A DNA stretch of 64,000 nt from GCA-2709075 sp038146865 (GCA_038146865.1 JAYQSL010000002.1:186001-250000); one strand, 5' to 3'; shown: positions 8,642-18,200, counted from the first letter of the stretch. Notes: a model not told the origin generated them from the sequence alone. Translations and numbers: made by a program.

Positions 8642-9431
8642 GAGAACTACGTGGCTGACAAATAGCTCTATTAGACTCCTCTCTTATGAAACTGACTATA
8701 TCCATCACAGCTTGGCTTTCAGTATACATCTCAGTTACGTCTTCGAGCCGTTCAGAAATAGTCCCTTCCTCCGCGAAGAGCAGACGGTAAGCCTTTCTCA
8801 GGATAGCAATTTCCGCTCTGGAGAATCCTCTCCGTTTCAAACCAACGATATTTAAGCCCGCTAATCGAGCTCTGTTACCCAGCACTGAGCCGTACGGTAT
8901 AACATCCTGCTCCACCCCCGACATACCACCTACCATGGCATGTCGGCCTATTCGAACAAACTGATGGACCGCTGATAGCCCTCCTAATACCGCAAACTCT
9001 TCGACCAAAACGTGGCCTGCTAATGTCGCATTATTAGCCAAAATCACGTTGTCTTTAACAACACAATCATGAGCAACATGAGAACCGACCATAAAAAGGC
9101 AATTATTTCCAACCGTTGTGACTAATCCACCTCCCTTGGTTCCCGGGCTCATAGTGACATGCTCTCGAATGATATTGTTTTTTCCAATAGTAAGGCTCGA
9201 GGCCTCTCCATCAAATTTGAGATCTTGAGGTATATTTCCTAGTGATGCGAATGGAAAGATTTCGGTATTCTCGCCAACTTGCGTGTCCCCCGCGATTACC
9301 ACATGGGAATGAAGTTTAACATCATCGCCTAAGACGACATTTCTCCCCACAAAACAGAACGGCCCGATCTCAACATCTTTTCCAATTTGAGCCCCATCCT
9401 CTACCACTGAGCCAAAATGCACATTGGCCAT
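8631..9431 (-). CDS. lpxA: Acyl-ACP--UDP-N-acetylglucosamine O-acyltransferase
   Basis: LpxA catalyses the first step of lipid A synthesis, 3-O-acylation of UDP-GlcNAc. The 266 aa protein is a left-handed beta-helix: hexapeptide repeats run from about residue 10 to 190 (for example G-P-F-C-F-V, V-I-L-A-N-N and A-V-L-G-G-L), followed by a helical C-terminal domain. The stretch MVGSHVAHDCVV near residue 115 holds the family's catalytic His. The start overlaps the fabZ stop as TGATG. It is the middle gene of fabZ-lpxA-lpxI-lpxB. Confidence 0.96.
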   Translation of the reverse strand: MANVHFGSVVEDGAQIGKDVEIGPFCFVGRNVVLGDDVKLHSHVVIAGDTQVGENTEIFPFASLGNIPQDLKFDGEASSLTIGKNNIIREHVTMSPGTKGGGLVTTVGNNCLFMVGSHVAHDCVVKDNVILANNATLAGHVLVEEFAVLGGLSAVHQFVRIGRHAMVGGMSGVEQDVIPYGSVLGNRARLAGLNIVGLKRRGFSRAEIAILRKAYRLLFAEEGTISERLEDVTEMYTESQAVMDIVSFIREESNRAICQPRSSHEN

Positions 9432-9907
9432 CAGGCAATCCGATCTTCAGTCAACATTGCTGTAATTATAGCCTCAGCAACAATATTTTCATCGACCCTT
9501 GCCTCGGCTTTGAATTTCCAAACCCCTCCTCTTTTGGCCTTTTTTTCTACATTTATTAAAAGTGTATCCCCTGGCACGACTGGTTTTCTAAATCGCGCAT
9601 TTTCAATCGACATAAAATACACCGCTCTCCCTTCCGCTTGCTTGCCCAGCGTAGACACCACCACAATTGCACTGGTTTGAGCCATTGCTTCGACTATCAG
9701 AACACCCGGCATTATTGGATGATTAGGGAAATGCCCTTGGAATTGAGATTCGTTTGCGGTCACATTCTTAATCCCTATCGCACTCTCATCAGGTATAATA
9801 TTTGTGACACGGTCAATCATTAAAAAAGGGTAGCGATGTGGAAGCATTTCCATGATGCGCTTTGTATCTACTGTATCCGCGACCTCTTTATTTTCGAAAT
9901 TAGACAT
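9431..9907 (-). CDS. fabZ: 3-hydroxyacyl-[acyl-carrier-protein] dehydratase
   Basis: FabZ dehydrates 3-hydroxyacyl-ACP in fatty acid elongation and competes with the Lpx enzymes for 3-hydroxyacyl-ACP. It is a 158 aa hot-dog-fold protein with MLPHRYPFLMIDRV near residue 20 and FPNHPIMPGVLIVEAMAQ near 62, which carry the catalytic His and Glu. It is coupled to lpxA by a 1-base stop/start overlap. Upstream there are 173 bp without a gene, where lpxD is usually found. Confidence 0.97.
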   Translation of the reverse strand: MSNFENKEVADTVDTKRIMEMLPHRYPFLMIDRVTNIIPDESAIGIKNVTANESQFQGHFPNHPIMPGVLIVEAMAQTSAIVVVSTLGKQAEGRAVYFMSIENARFRKPVVPGDTLLINVEKKAKRGGVWKFKAEARVDENIVAEAIITAMLTEDRIA

Positions 9908-10080
9908 GAACCTTAGCCTTCTTTTTATCTTTCAAAGTGCCAAACACGATCATAAATTGTATTTATAAAAGTAACAGTCGAGCTTTCTTATGAAGGATTT
10001 TTTCTGACAAATAAACTTAGGAGTTGAAAGAAGCCCATAAAGGGTCTTTTCCAAAAGACGTAAATAAACATACCGCTACT
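9908..10080 (-). other. Intergenic gap at the usual position of lpxD
   Basis: In the canonical alphaproteobacterial order bamA-(ompH)-lpxD-fabZ-lpxA, lpxD lies here. These 173 bases are AT-rich and have no open frame or remnant that I can recognise. They may hold a secondary promoter for fabZ-lpxA-lpxI-lpxB, but no convincing -35/-10 pair was identified. Confidence 0.5.
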
Positions 10081-10659
10081 TTAACGTGCGGGTTTGGTTG
10101 CTTGCTCTGAAGGTAAGACCACTTTTACTGTTGGTAATCTCTTGTTTAATCTTCTCAGGACTTCATCGGTAATATCAAAGATTGGGTCAACGTAAATGGC
10201 GGATGTTCGGGGCAATATAAGTTGTATTTTTCTCTCTGCTGCTATTTTCACTGCCACCAACCTGAAAACTTGATTAACTTGTCCCATTGCAGCCCGTCCT
10301 GCAGCATCTAATCGCTTCCTAAAACTGCGGACATCAGATTGAAGCGCCGTAACTTTAGCCTGAAAGTCAAGGCGCCGCTGGCGGTACGCCTCAGGAGACA
10401 AAATTACTTTCTGCTCTTCAAGTGAGAGTTTTTCTGCTTTCAGTGCTTTTTCTCTATCTTTTATTTTACCCTGGATCTGCTCTCTAATCTTATTAATCTG
10501 AGGCTTAATTGCCTTCGTCGCCGACGACAAACGAAGCACCTTTTGTATATTGATGATAGCAAACCGTTCGAGGCTTGCGTTGGGGGCAGGATTTTTCCCG
10601 TTTGCATAAGAAAGATTAACGAAGAAACAGAGAATAAAGATGACTAAAGGATATCTCAT
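10081..10659 (-). CDS. OmpH/Skp family periplasmic chaperone
   Basis: The 192 aa protein has an N-terminal signal peptide (hydrophobic core about residues 4-18), then the Skp pattern: a short beta segment (F-A-I-I-N-I-Q-K-V-L), a long charged helix pair of coiled-coil type (residues 50-130, rich in K, E, R and Q), and a C-terminal beta segment (Q-L-I-L-P, I-Y-V-D-P). Skp-type chaperones hold unfolded outer-membrane proteins on their way to BamA. It sits 23 bp downstream of bamA, the usual arrangement. Sequence divergence is high in this family, so the assignment rests on context and architecture. Confidence 0.87.
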   Translation of the reverse strand: MRYPLVIFILCFFVNLSYANGKNPAPNASLERFAIINIQKVLRLSSATKAIKPQINKIREQIQGKIKDREKALKAEKLSLEEQKVILSPEAYRQRRLDFQAKVTALQSDVRSFRKRLDAAGRAAMGQVNQVFRLVAVKIAAERKIQLILPRTSAIYVDPIFDITDEVLRRLNKRLPTVKVVLPSEQATKPAR

Positions 10660-10682
10660 ATATTTTCTCTAAACCACTAAAT

Positions 10683-12980
10683 TCAAAACCGTGTGCCAAG
10701 ATCAAAACGAATTGTCTCTGTTTTATCAAAATTTTCTTTCAAAAAAGCTTTTGCAAAGTCGATTGTAAATGGACCAACTGGTGATTGCCAAGAAATTCCA
10801 AACCCAACAGCACCTCGTAAAGATGAAACGTTGTCAATTGTCCCGAGGCTAGTATCAGTTTTACCTATGGACCCAAAGTCGGAGAAAGCTCTGCCTTCAA
10901 CCTGAAATTCATTTGGCAGGCCAATCGGAAACTTCAGTTGAGCTGAAGCGGTGTAAAACCACTCACCTCCGACCGCATCACCCGAACTACGATCCCTAGG
11001 CCCGACCCCTGCAGACTGGAAACCTCTTAAAGACCGCCCCCCCAGCACAAAGCGATCTATTATCCTCGCTTCATCGTCGATTGGCAAAAGAAGACCACCA
11101 GCCAAAGTAAGAGAAGAAACTAATTTCTCTCCTATCGGAAGATATGTGGTGGCCTTAAATGTATTTTTGAGGTGGCGAACTGAGCCTCCAATTCCAGCAA
11201 AAGATAGACCATAATTTGCCAGATTTCCCCTACGTGGATTGAGTTTATCATCGCGTGTATCATAAACCAAAGTTTGGGCTAAGGATGATAACGACGACTT
11301 TCCCTCTTGTTCTTTAACCGCCAGTGAGGCGTTGCTTGCAATATTTGTAACTTGATCAGAGCTCAATCTATACTCTAATTTTTGACTTAAGTTCTCCGTT
11401 AAATCATAGCCGACTCTTATCGCTGCCCCAGTTGATTTTCTGTCGAATGAGGACTCATCAGTCAACTCTCTGGTTGTCCTAAAAATATCAAAACCAGCGG
11501 AGAGTTTCCGATCTAAGAAATACGGTTCAGTAAATTTAAGATCTATCTGGCTACTCACTCCACTTAAACGAAAGTTCAGTGAGAGATCTTGACCTAAACC
11601 TAACAAATTTCTCTCACGCACCCCAATATCTGCAAGGAGACCGTCTCCTGAGGAGAACCCGGCTCCCAGCGACAACTCACCTGTGGATTGCTCCACCACT
11701 TCTATATCTATTACAGTCTTATCTTGAGTTCGGGCTGTGCCTGTTTTGAGTTCTACCGCTTTGAAAAAACCAAGCCCTCGTATATTTCGCCGCGCAAGTC
11801 TTAAAGTTTGCGAATTGAAAGCGTCACCCTCTGCCAAAGGGACCTCGCGCCTTATGACCTCATCCACTGTTCGGACATTTCCACCAATGTTTATGCGATC
11901 AACATATACCTTTTTTCCTTCTTGAATTTCAAAAGATAGGTCAATCAATTTTTTCGTCTGAGACTTTTTAAATTTTGGTCGAATTGAAGCAAAGGCAAAG
12001 CCCTGCTCCTTAAGAATTTCGTTAAAATTTTCGATAGTTTTTTCTATTTTCTCAGCATTGTAGATCTCACCTGGCACAAAAGTAGCTGCTTTTTGCAATT
12101 TCATATTTGAAATTTTTTTCATAAACGATTTTATTGAAAATTCTCCAAATCGATATTGCTCTCCTTCTTCTATGAGAAACGTAATGAAAAAACCTTTTTT
12201 GTCAGGGGCCAGTTCAGCAACAGCGGACCTCACGCGAAAATCGGCATAACCCTTGGACAAATAAAACCGTCTCAAAAGCTCTCTATCATAAGAAAGTCTA
12301 TCAGGATCATAATTATCCTCACTGGTTAAAAATCTATACCACGCACTTTCCTTGGTCTGAATAACGGATCGAAGCTCTGAATTAGAATAAACTTTGTTAC
12401 CTTGAAAAATGATACCCTTTATTTTTGTGACATCTCCCTCATCAATTTCAAAAACGAGGTCAACTCTGTTCTGGTCTAGTTTTATGACCTTTGGCTCAAT
12501 TGAAACTCCAAAGCGACCCGAACGACGATATATATCAATCAATCTTTGGAGGTCATCTTGGACCTTAGAACGTGTGAAGACTATCCGCGGCTTTAGCTGA
12601 ACTTCTGGAACCAAAACACTATCTTCTATTCGTTTGTTGCCTTCGAAGGAAATACGGTTGATGACAGGATTTTCGATAACGTTTACCAAAATTCTAGTCC
12701 CCACTTGCTTCAGCGAAACATCGGCAAATAAACCAGTGGCGAATATTTTTTTAAGAGATTGGTCAAGCTTTTGGGGTGTAATTTCATCGCCTGGTTTGAT
12801 CAAAAGGTAAGATCGTACAGTGTCCAGCTCGATCCTCTGAGCCCCCTCTACATCGACCCCAGTCAATTTTATAGTGAAATTTGGTTGAACAGCTGCCACT
12901 TTGGTTATGCCATTTATACCAATCCCAAAGAAGACTATTAAAGACAAACAGCAACACAGGGATTTATACGCAGTAGCCAA
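10683..12980 (-). CDS. bamA: Outer membrane protein assembly factor BamA
   Basis: BamA is the central pore-like protein that folds and inserts outer-membrane beta-barrels. The 765 aa protein begins with a signal peptide (about 1-30), followed by five POTRA domains (roughly 35-420; an example start is V-E-G-A-Q-R-I) and a C-terminal 16-strand Omp85 barrel. The barrel holds the conserved V-L-G-G-R-S-L-R-G-F segment of the lid loop near residue 645. The protein ends in an aromatic residue (R-F), as outer-membrane barrels usually do. It lies between rseP and ompH, in the same direction. Confidence 0.97.
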   Translation of the reverse strand: MATAYKSLCCCLSLIVFFGIGINGITKVAAVQPNFTIKLTGVDVEGAQRIELDTVRSYLLIKPGDEITPQKLDQSLKKIFATGLFADVSLKQVGTRILVNVIENPVINRISFEGNKRIEDSVLVPEVQLKPRIVFTRSKVQDDLQRLIDIYRRSGRFGVSIEPKVIKLDQNRVDLVFEIDEGDVTKIKGIIFQGNKVYSNSELRSVIQTKESAWYRFLTSEDNYDPDRLSYDRELLRRFYLSKGYADFRVRSAVAELAPDKKGFFITFLIEEGEQYRFGEFSIKSFMKKISNMKLQKAATFVPGEIYNAEKIEKTIENFNEILKEQGFAFASIRPKFKKSQTKKLIDLSFEIQEGKKVYVDRINIGGNVRTVDEVIRREVPLAEGDAFNSQTLRLARRNIRGLGFFKAVELKTGTARTQDKTVIDIEVVEQSTGELSLGAGFSSGDGLLADIGVRERNLLGLGQDLSLNFRLSGVSSQIDLKFTEPYFLDRKLSAGFDIFRTTRELTDESSFDRKSTGAAIRVGYDLTENLSQKLEYRLSSDQVTNIASNASLAVKEQEGKSSLSSLAQTLVYDTRDDKLNPRRGNLANYGLSFAGIGGSVRHLKNTFKATTYLPIGEKLVSSLTLAGGLLLPIDDEARIIDRFVLGGRSLRGFQSAGVGPRDRSSGDAVGGEWFYTASAQLKFPIGLPNEFQVEGRAFSDFGSIGKTDTSLGTIDNVSSLRGAVGFGISWQSPVGPFTIDFAKAFLKENFDKTETIRFDLGTRF

Positions 12981-12994
12981 TTCTCAACAACCAA

Positions 12995-14116
12995 TTATTC
13001 AAAAAATTTTCCGAGAGAGCTTTGTACCAAATCATTCCAGGTAACAAAAACAGTGAGAGTTAAAATTAACATCAGTCCAATATTAAGGCTCACAGTCATT
13101 GCCTTCTGTCCCACGGGTTTTCCTCTAACAGCTTCAACTAGATAAAACATAAGATGCCCGCCGTCCAACAGAGGAACAGGAAACAAATTAATTAGACCCA
13201 GATTTATTGACAATATTGCCGCAAATTGTATCAACATTACAAAGCCGGCTTGAGCCATTTCACCGGAAATTTGAGCAATTTTAATTGGGCCACCGAGTTC
13301 CTTTGCTGTTCTCTCTCCAACTATTATTTGTCCCACTGCCGCCAACATATCCTTGGACATTTTTGCGGTCTGAAAAGCAGCCTTGTAAAGAGCCGTGAAC
13401 GGGTCGTAACGAACGAAAGTCAAATCACGTGTACCTCGGGCTACTCCTAACCTGCCGACCAGTTGGGACGTTCCAAACCTTGTTTCCTCTGCCGCATCTG
13501 GGATCACATTTAATCGAACAGTCTGATCTCCTCTCCTAACCAAAATGGAGAGTTCTCGATTTGGAGAAAGCTGAACAAGTCGTCTAAGATCTTCAAAACG
13601 ATCTATTTGCTCTCCATCAACTTCTAAAAATACATCTCCGGGCTTCAGCCCTCCACGCTCAGCTGCGCTTCCCGGTTGGACAGTAGATATCGAAGGCGGC
13701 GTGTGCGGTTCGCCAAGAGCCACAAAAAGGCCAGCCAGTATCAGAATTGCGAAAAGAAAATTAGCAAGTGGCCCTGCAAAAACAATCCATGCCCTTTGCC
13801 TCAACGGTTTGTTATAGAATGACTGCTTGATATCCATCTCGCTGGACTGTTCAGCTGCGCGCCCGTCGGTTGGTGCCTGTTCGCCAAACATCTTAACGTA
13901 CCCACCAAAGGGCACAGCACTAAATTTCCAACGAGTACCATTACTAGACGTTTTGCCAAAAATCTCCGGGCCAAAACCTATCGAAAATACCTCAACTCGA
14001 ACGCCGCACTGACGGGCTGCGAGGTAGTGCCCCAACTCATGAATATATACAAGTACAGTCAAGACCGCCAAAAACGCGACCAAAGAGATAGAAAAATCGT
14101 AAATATATTCAATCAT
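12995..14116 (-). CDS. rseP: Site-2 type intramembrane zinc metalloprotease RseP
   Basis: RseP cleaves transmembrane substrates such as anti-sigma factors and leftover signal peptides within the inner membrane. In the 373 aa protein the zinc motif HELGH is at residues 26-30 in the first membrane segment, and the second active-site motif LDGG is at 317-320. One PDZ domain spans about 140-205, against two in E. coli RseP, which is common in Alphaproteobacteria. There are four predicted membrane segments. The gene lies in the usual dxr-rseP-bamA order. Confidence 0.96.
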   Translation of the reverse strand: MIEYIYDFSISLVAFLAVLTVLVYIHELGHYLAARQCGVRVEVFSIGFGPEIFGKTSSNGTRWKFSAVPFGGYVKMFGEQAPTDGRAAEQSSEMDIKQSFYNKPLRQRAWIVFAGPLANFLFAILILAGLFVALGEPHTPPSISTVQPGSAAERGGLKPGDVFLEVDGEQIDRFEDLRRLVQLSPNRELSILVRRGDQTVRLNVIPDAAEETRFGTSQLVGRLGVARGTRDLTFVRYDPFTALYKAAFQTAKMSKDMLAAVGQIIVGERTAKELGGPIKIAQISGEMAQAGFVMLIQFAAILSINLGLINLFPVPLLDGGHLMFYLVEAVRGKPVGQKAMTVSLNIGLMLILTLTVFVTWNDLVQSSLGKFFE

Positions 14117-14142
14117 TTATTTTTTCTTTTTAATTTAATTAC

Positions 14143-15303
14143 TTAATTATTAATTAGGTCGGTTGCTACCCTCCGGGCTTCGGAGTCAATCAAGTACAAA
14201 TCTTCAATATTAGTGAACTCACGCCCTTCCAAGTGCTCCATCGTCTTAAAAACTAATTCGGGAATACCCAGAAACTGAAGTTTTCCCCGCAAAAAGCTAT
14301 CAACAGCAATTTCATTGGCGGCGTTCAAAATAGCCGGCATAGCGCCACCACTTTTAAGCGCCTCTCTGGCCAAATTTATTGCCGGAAATCTTTCTGGATC
14401 AGGATCAAAAAATGTAAGCTTACCCAAATCCGCTAATCTTAATTCTTTATGGGGCCAAGGCATTCTATTTGGCCAACTCAGAGCAAATGAAATAGGGGTT
14501 CGCATATCGGGATTACCTAACTGCGCCAAAATTGATCCATCCACGAAGGAAACCAAACTGTGAATAATTGACTCTGGGTGAACAAGAACTTCTATCCTCT
14601 CCTCTTTTAATCCGAAAAGGTAATGTGCTTCAATGAGCTCTAATCCTTTGTTCATCATGGTCGCTGAATCGACTGAAATCTTGTTTCCCATACTCCAATT
14701 GGGATGCACTACCGCCTGCTCAGGTGTTACTGACTCCATATCCTTCAAAGTCATTTCCCAGAAAGGCCCACCGGAAGCGGTAAGAATTATTTTCTCAGTA
14801 AAATCAGGGTTTTCAAAATCAAAAACTTGGAAAATCGCATTATGTTCCGAGTCCACAGGCAACAAAGTTGCACCACTTTTTTCAATTTCAGAGAGCATAA
14901 GTTCACCTGCGCAAACCAAACACTCTTTATTTGCCAACCCAATACAAGCGCCGCGTTTCACTGCTGTCAAAGTCGGTTCCAAGCCTGCTGCCCCAACAAT
15001 CCCAGCCATTACCAGATCAGATGAACGACTAGCAGCGTCCAGCAAACCCTGTTTACCCGATGCCACCTCGACTCGACATCCAGAGAGTGCCAATTTCAAA
15101 TCTTTATAATAGGAGTCGTCTGCGACAACAGCCATGTCAGCATTCGTTCTTTTTACCTGCTCTGCCAGAAGGTCTACCGAACGATTTGCTGTTAGAGCTA
15201 CAACGGAAAAACGATCTAAGTTTCTCTCTATCAGATCAATCGTATTGCACCCGATAGAGCCTGTAGAACCCAATAAAGACAGCGTTTTTTTGTTAAATTC
15301 CAT
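14143..15303 (-). CDS. dxr: 1-deoxy-D-xylulose 5-phosphate reductoisomerase
   Basis: Dxr converts DXP to MEP, the committing step of the non-mevalonate isoprenoid route, using NADPH and a divalent metal. The 386 aa protein opens with the nucleotide-binding LLGSTGSIGCNTIDL. It then shows NKECLVCAGELM, VDSEHNAIFQ (metal-binding Asp and Glu), TASGGPFWEM, HPNWSMGNKISVDSATMMNKGLE and HPESIIHSLV. All are complete, so the enzyme should be active. Its neighbours uppS and cdsA also feed prenyl and lipid metabolism. Confidence 0.97.
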   Translation of the reverse strand: MEFNKKTLSLLGSTGSIGCNTIDLIERNLDRFSVVALTANRSVDLLAEQVKRTNADMAVVADDSYYKDLKLALSGCRVEVASGKQGLLDAASRSSDLVMAGIVGAAGLEPTLTAVKRGACIGLANKECLVCAGELMLSEIEKSGATLLPVDSEHNAIFQVFDFENPDFTEKIILTASGGPFWEMTLKDMESVTPEQAVVHPNWSMGNKISVDSATMMNKGLELIEAHYLFGLKEERIEVLVHPESIIHSLVSFVDGSILAQLGNPDMRTPISFALSWPNRMPWPHKELRLADLGKLTFFDPDPERFPAINLAREALKSGGAMPAILNAANEIAVDSFLRGKLQFLGIPELVFKTMEHLEGREFTNIEDLYLIDSEARRVATDLINN

Positions 15304-15341
15304 TAAAGATTAGTTTTCACCTGAGCAGGCAAAATCCCTTT

Positions 15342-16139
15342 TCAAACCAACAAAAAAACCGTGAAAGCTGGAACCGTAAGCAGCAGGCCATCAACCCGAT
15401 CAAGCAAGCCACCGTGCCCTGGCAGGAGGCTCCCAGTATCTTTTACCATAAATTTTCTCTTTGCCTTGGATATAAGCAAATCTCCAAACTGCGCAAGTAA
15501 CGCCAATATAATACCTAGGCCAAGTAATTCAATCTTACTCGCAATCTCAAAATAAAGCCCAGCCAACGTGCACCATAGTGTTGAACAAAATACTCCACCA
15601 ATTAGTCCAGACCAAGTTTTCCCCGGACTAACAGAAGGCGCCAACTTCGGCCCGCCGATTAACTTTCCAAAAAAGTATGCGCCAGAGTCGGTTGCCCAAA
15701 CCAAAACGAATAACCACAACAAAAGAATGTTCCCATTACTCGGAAATGTTTGGAGCCAAAGCATACTCAAACCAATTGTACCAAAGCCGAAAAATGCGGC
15801 ACCACTCGACAAGCGAAAATTTAGCTTGAGAACTCGGAAAAGCATCCAAACCGCACACGATCCCAAAACTATGCTTGCCCAAGCTAAACTCCAGATCTCG
15901 AGAGAAGCGAATAAGACGCTTGCGATCAAGAAAGCACAAAATGAACTCAAAAGACGGCTTTGATCGGGTTTTACCATCCGTCCCCATTCAAACCACATCA
16001 TCGAAACCGCAAAACCAATTAAAATATTTAGATAAGGGAACCCGGCAATAATTAGAGCAATTATCACCGGCCCAAGTATAACCGCCGTGATACAACGCTT
16101 TTGGAGGTTCGAAAAATTATTATTCCCGTTAGACCCCAA
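15342..16139 (-). CDS. cdsA: Phosphatidate cytidylyltransferase
   Basis: CdsA makes CDP-diacylglycerol, the precursor of phospholipids. The protein has about seven hydrophobic segments and the C-terminal family signature S-K-A-K-R-K-F-M-V-K-D-T-G, then PGHGGLLDRVDG, with its metal-binding Asp. The start is uncertain. An upstream ATG at 16214 would overlap uppS by 86 bp and add 25 residues that merely shadow the uppS end. A TTG at 16139 overlaps uppS by 11 bp and gives 265 aa, a typical length; I prefer it. Confidence 0.9.
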   Translation of the reverse strand: MGSNGNNNFSNLQKRCITAVILGPVIIALIIAGFPYLNILIGFAVSMMWFEWGRMVKPDQSRLLSSFCAFLIASVLFASLEIWSLAWASIVLGSCAVWMLFRVLKLNFRLSSGAAFFGFGTIGLSMLWLQTFPSNGNILLLWLFVLVWATDSGAYFFGKLIGGPKLAPSVSPGKTWSGLIGGVFCSTLWCTLAGLYFEIASKIELLGLGIILALLAQFGDLLISKAKRKFMVKDTGSLLPGHGGLLDRVDGLLLTVPAFTVFLLV

Positions 16140-16854
16140 ACCGGCGGTCTCGGATTTGAAAGGCAGATAGGGCTTCTTCGAGGTCTGCCTTTGAAAAATC
16201 AGGCCAGCAAACATCCGTAAAATACAATTCCGTGTATGCTATTTGCCAAAGCAGAAAATTACTTATTCGATGCTCTCCGCCCATCCTGATAAGGAGGTCT
16301 GGATCAGGCGAACTATTAGTCTCGAGGTATTTAGAGAACGACGCCTCGTCTAGATCATCGATTTCCAACTTACCGTCTATAACTGACTTAACTATATTTT
16401 TAGTTGCTTTTATAATCTCATGCCTGGATCCATAGCTCAAAGCAATCGTCAAATGCAGCCTTTGATTGTTTTTTGTCTTGTTCTCTGCTTCAAGCATCAA
16501 ATCATTTATATCTCTCGGAAATCTTAAAAGATCTCCAATAAACTTTATTCGAACCCCTTGTGAGTCCAATTCATCTAGGTCCTGCTTGAGGTGGAGTCTA
16601 AGAAGGCCCAACAAAGAAGATATTTCGGAACTTGTTCGGTTCCAATTTTCAGAAGAAAAACCAAAAAGAGTGAGATGGGCAATACCCAGTTCGATCGCGG
16701 TTTCTACTGCTCTTTTAACCGCTTTAGCGCCCTCTCGGTGACCAAAAATACCTTTTAGCCCCTTTCGTTTGGCCCATCTTCTGTTGCCGTCCATAATAAT
16801 GGCAACATGGACAGGAGACTGATCTAAATGTGTTTTCTCAACAGATAATGACAC
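16129..16854 (-). CDS. uppS: Isoprenyl transferase (undecaprenyl diphosphate synthase)
   Basis: UppS adds cis isoprene units to farnesyl diphosphate to form the C55 carrier for peptidoglycan and LPS. The 241 aa protein carries VAIIMDGNRRWAKRKG near residue 17, with the catalytic Asp, then GHREGAKA, LTLFGFSSENWNR, the ALSYGSRHEI segment, and the C-terminal DPDLLIRMGGEHRISNFLLWQ and Y-T-E-L-Y-F. All active-site motifs are intact. It is located in frr-uppS-cdsA-dxr order. Confidence 0.97.
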   Translation of the reverse strand: MSLSVEKTHLDQSPVHVAIIMDGNRRWAKRKGLKGIFGHREGAKAVKRAVETAIELGIAHLTLFGFSSENWNRTSSEISSLLGLLRLHLKQDLDELDSQGVRIKFIGDLLRFPRDINDLMLEAENKTKNNQRLHLTIALSYGSRHEIIKATKNIVKSVIDGKLEIDDLDEASFSKYLETNSSPDPDLLIRMGGEHRISNFLLWQIAYTELYFTDVCWPDFSKADLEEALSAFQIRDRRFGV

Positions 16855-16859
16855 CAGTT

Positions 16860-17417
16860 TTACACCTGCATTATTTCCTGTTTTTTTGAACTTAAAAGGT
16901 TATCTATATCTTTCACTTTTTGATCAGTAAGATTCTGCAAGTCACCTTCCCAAGCGCGTTGCTCATCTTGGGAAATCTCACCCGCTTTTTCTAACTTTTT
17001 AAGGGTCTCCATACCGTCACGCCGAATATTTCGCACCGAAACCTTTGACTGTTCGGCATACTTATCAGCTACTTTAGTGAGTTCTGCTCTTCTATCCTCT
17101 GTTAATTGAGGAATGGGAACTCTTATAACATTACCTTCACGCTGGGGATTTAATCCTAACCCGGAGTCAATAATGCTTTTTTCTACAGATGGCGCCAATC
17201 CTTGATCCCACACTTGAACCGTAACCATCCTCGCATCGGGAACACTAATGGTTCCAACTTGGTTCAAAGGCATACTTTGGCCGTAGGCATCTACATTGAT
17301 CGGCTCTAGCAGCGCCGCTGAGGCCCGACCGGTCCTGAGACCTGCGAGTTCTCCTCGGAGTACTTCAAGGGCACCGTCCATACGACGTTCAAAATTAACT
17401 AAGTCGACGTCTTCCAT
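16860..17417 (-). CDS. frr: Ribosome recycling factor
   Basis: RRF works with EF-G to split the post-termination ribosome. The 185 aa protein has the two-domain pattern: the helical part around residues 1-30 and 105-185 (including L-A-G-L-R-T-G-R-A-S-A-A-L-L near 25 and S-V-R-N-I-R-R-D near 128) and the beta/alpha domain in between (P-L-N-Q-V-G-T-I-S-V-P-D-A-R). The length is standard. It begins 3 bp after the pyrH stop, indicating coupling in rpsB-tsf-pyrH-frr. Confidence 0.98.
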   Translation of the reverse strand: MEDVDLVNFERRMDGALEVLRGELAGLRTGRASAALLEPINVDAYGQSMPLNQVGTISVPDARMVTVQVWDQGLAPSVEKSIIDSGLGLNPQREGNVIRVPIPQLTEDRRAELTKVADKYAEQSKVSVRNIRRDGMETLKKLEKAGEISQDEQRAWEGDLQNLTDQKVKDIDNLLSSKKQEIMQV

Positions 17418-17420
17418 GTA

Positions 17421-18155
17421 TTAATCTTCATCAGAAATAACTGTGTAAGTACCAGAGTTTGATAGAACTCTAGAGAATTCACCTTCACTATGAAGCGAAA
17501 ATACAAGAATCGGAATTTTATTTTCCCTACACAACGAAACCGCTGAAGCATCCATAACTCGGAGGTCTTTGGCCAGGACTTCTCTGTAACTAAGACGATC
17601 GTATCGGATTGCTCCACTCTCCTTCAGAGGATCAGCAGAATAAACACCGTCAACCTGTGTGGCCTTCAATAGCATTTCACAGTCCATTTCTACAGCGCGA
17701 AGCGCAGCAGCTGTATCAGTAGTAAAGTACGGACTGCCAGTTCCTGCCGCAAAAATTACGACACGCCCTTTCTCCATATGGCGTGCCGCTCGTCTTCGAA
17801 TATAGGGTTCACAAACTGTTGCCATTGGAATCGCAGATAGGACACGAGTGTGTATCCCTGAGCTTTCAAGTGCGCCCTGAAGGGCAAGTGCATTGATCAC
17901 TGTAGCCAACATTCCCATGTAGTCTGCGGTCCCTCTTTCTAGACCCTGACTTGCAGCCTCAACACCTCTAAAGATATTACCACCGCCAATTACGAGACAT
18001 AACTGCACACCAAGGTTCTGAACGGCCTTGATTTCATCTGCGATACGGCTGATAGTTTGAGTGTCTAGTCCAAACTCCCTATCTCCCATCAGCCCTTCTC
18101 CCGAGAGCTTAAGAAGAACCCGACGTTTCTTTGCGGTTTTTATTTTTTCAGACAT
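17421..18155 (-). CDS. pyrH: UMP kinase
   Basis: PyrH phosphorylates UMP to UDP. It belongs to the amino-acid kinase family and is distinct from the eukaryotic-type UMP/CMP kinases. The 244 aa protein starts with VLLKLSGEGL near residue 13. It shows VIGGGNIFRG, the ALALQGALE stretch and FAAGTGSPYFTTDTAAALRA, which bind UMP and ATP, and ends with the D-A-S-A-V-S-L-C segment. It is placed between tsf and frr as in most bacteria. Confidence 0.98.
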   Translation of the reverse strand: MSEKIKTAKKRRVLLKLSGEGLMGDREFGLDTQTISRIADEIKAVQNLGVQLCLVIGGGNIFRGVEAASQGLERGTADYMGMLATVINALALQGALESSGIHTRVLSAIPMATVCEPYIRRRAARHMEKGRVVIFAAGTGSPYFTTDTAAALRAVEMDCEMLLKATQVDGVYSADPLKESGAIRYDRLSYREVLAKDLRVMDASAVSLCRENKIPILVFSLHSEGEFSRVLSNSGTYTVISDED

Positions 18156-18200
18156 CGAAGTTTCCGCTAGCCTCCCAAAAACTCCGTTTATTTCAGCGTT

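Noticed and set aside
14633..15109. 158-codon plus-strand frame opposite dxr
   Set aside because: It lies fully antisense to a complete dxr, has no family likeness and shows the Ser/Pro/Lys-rich composition of a shadow frame.
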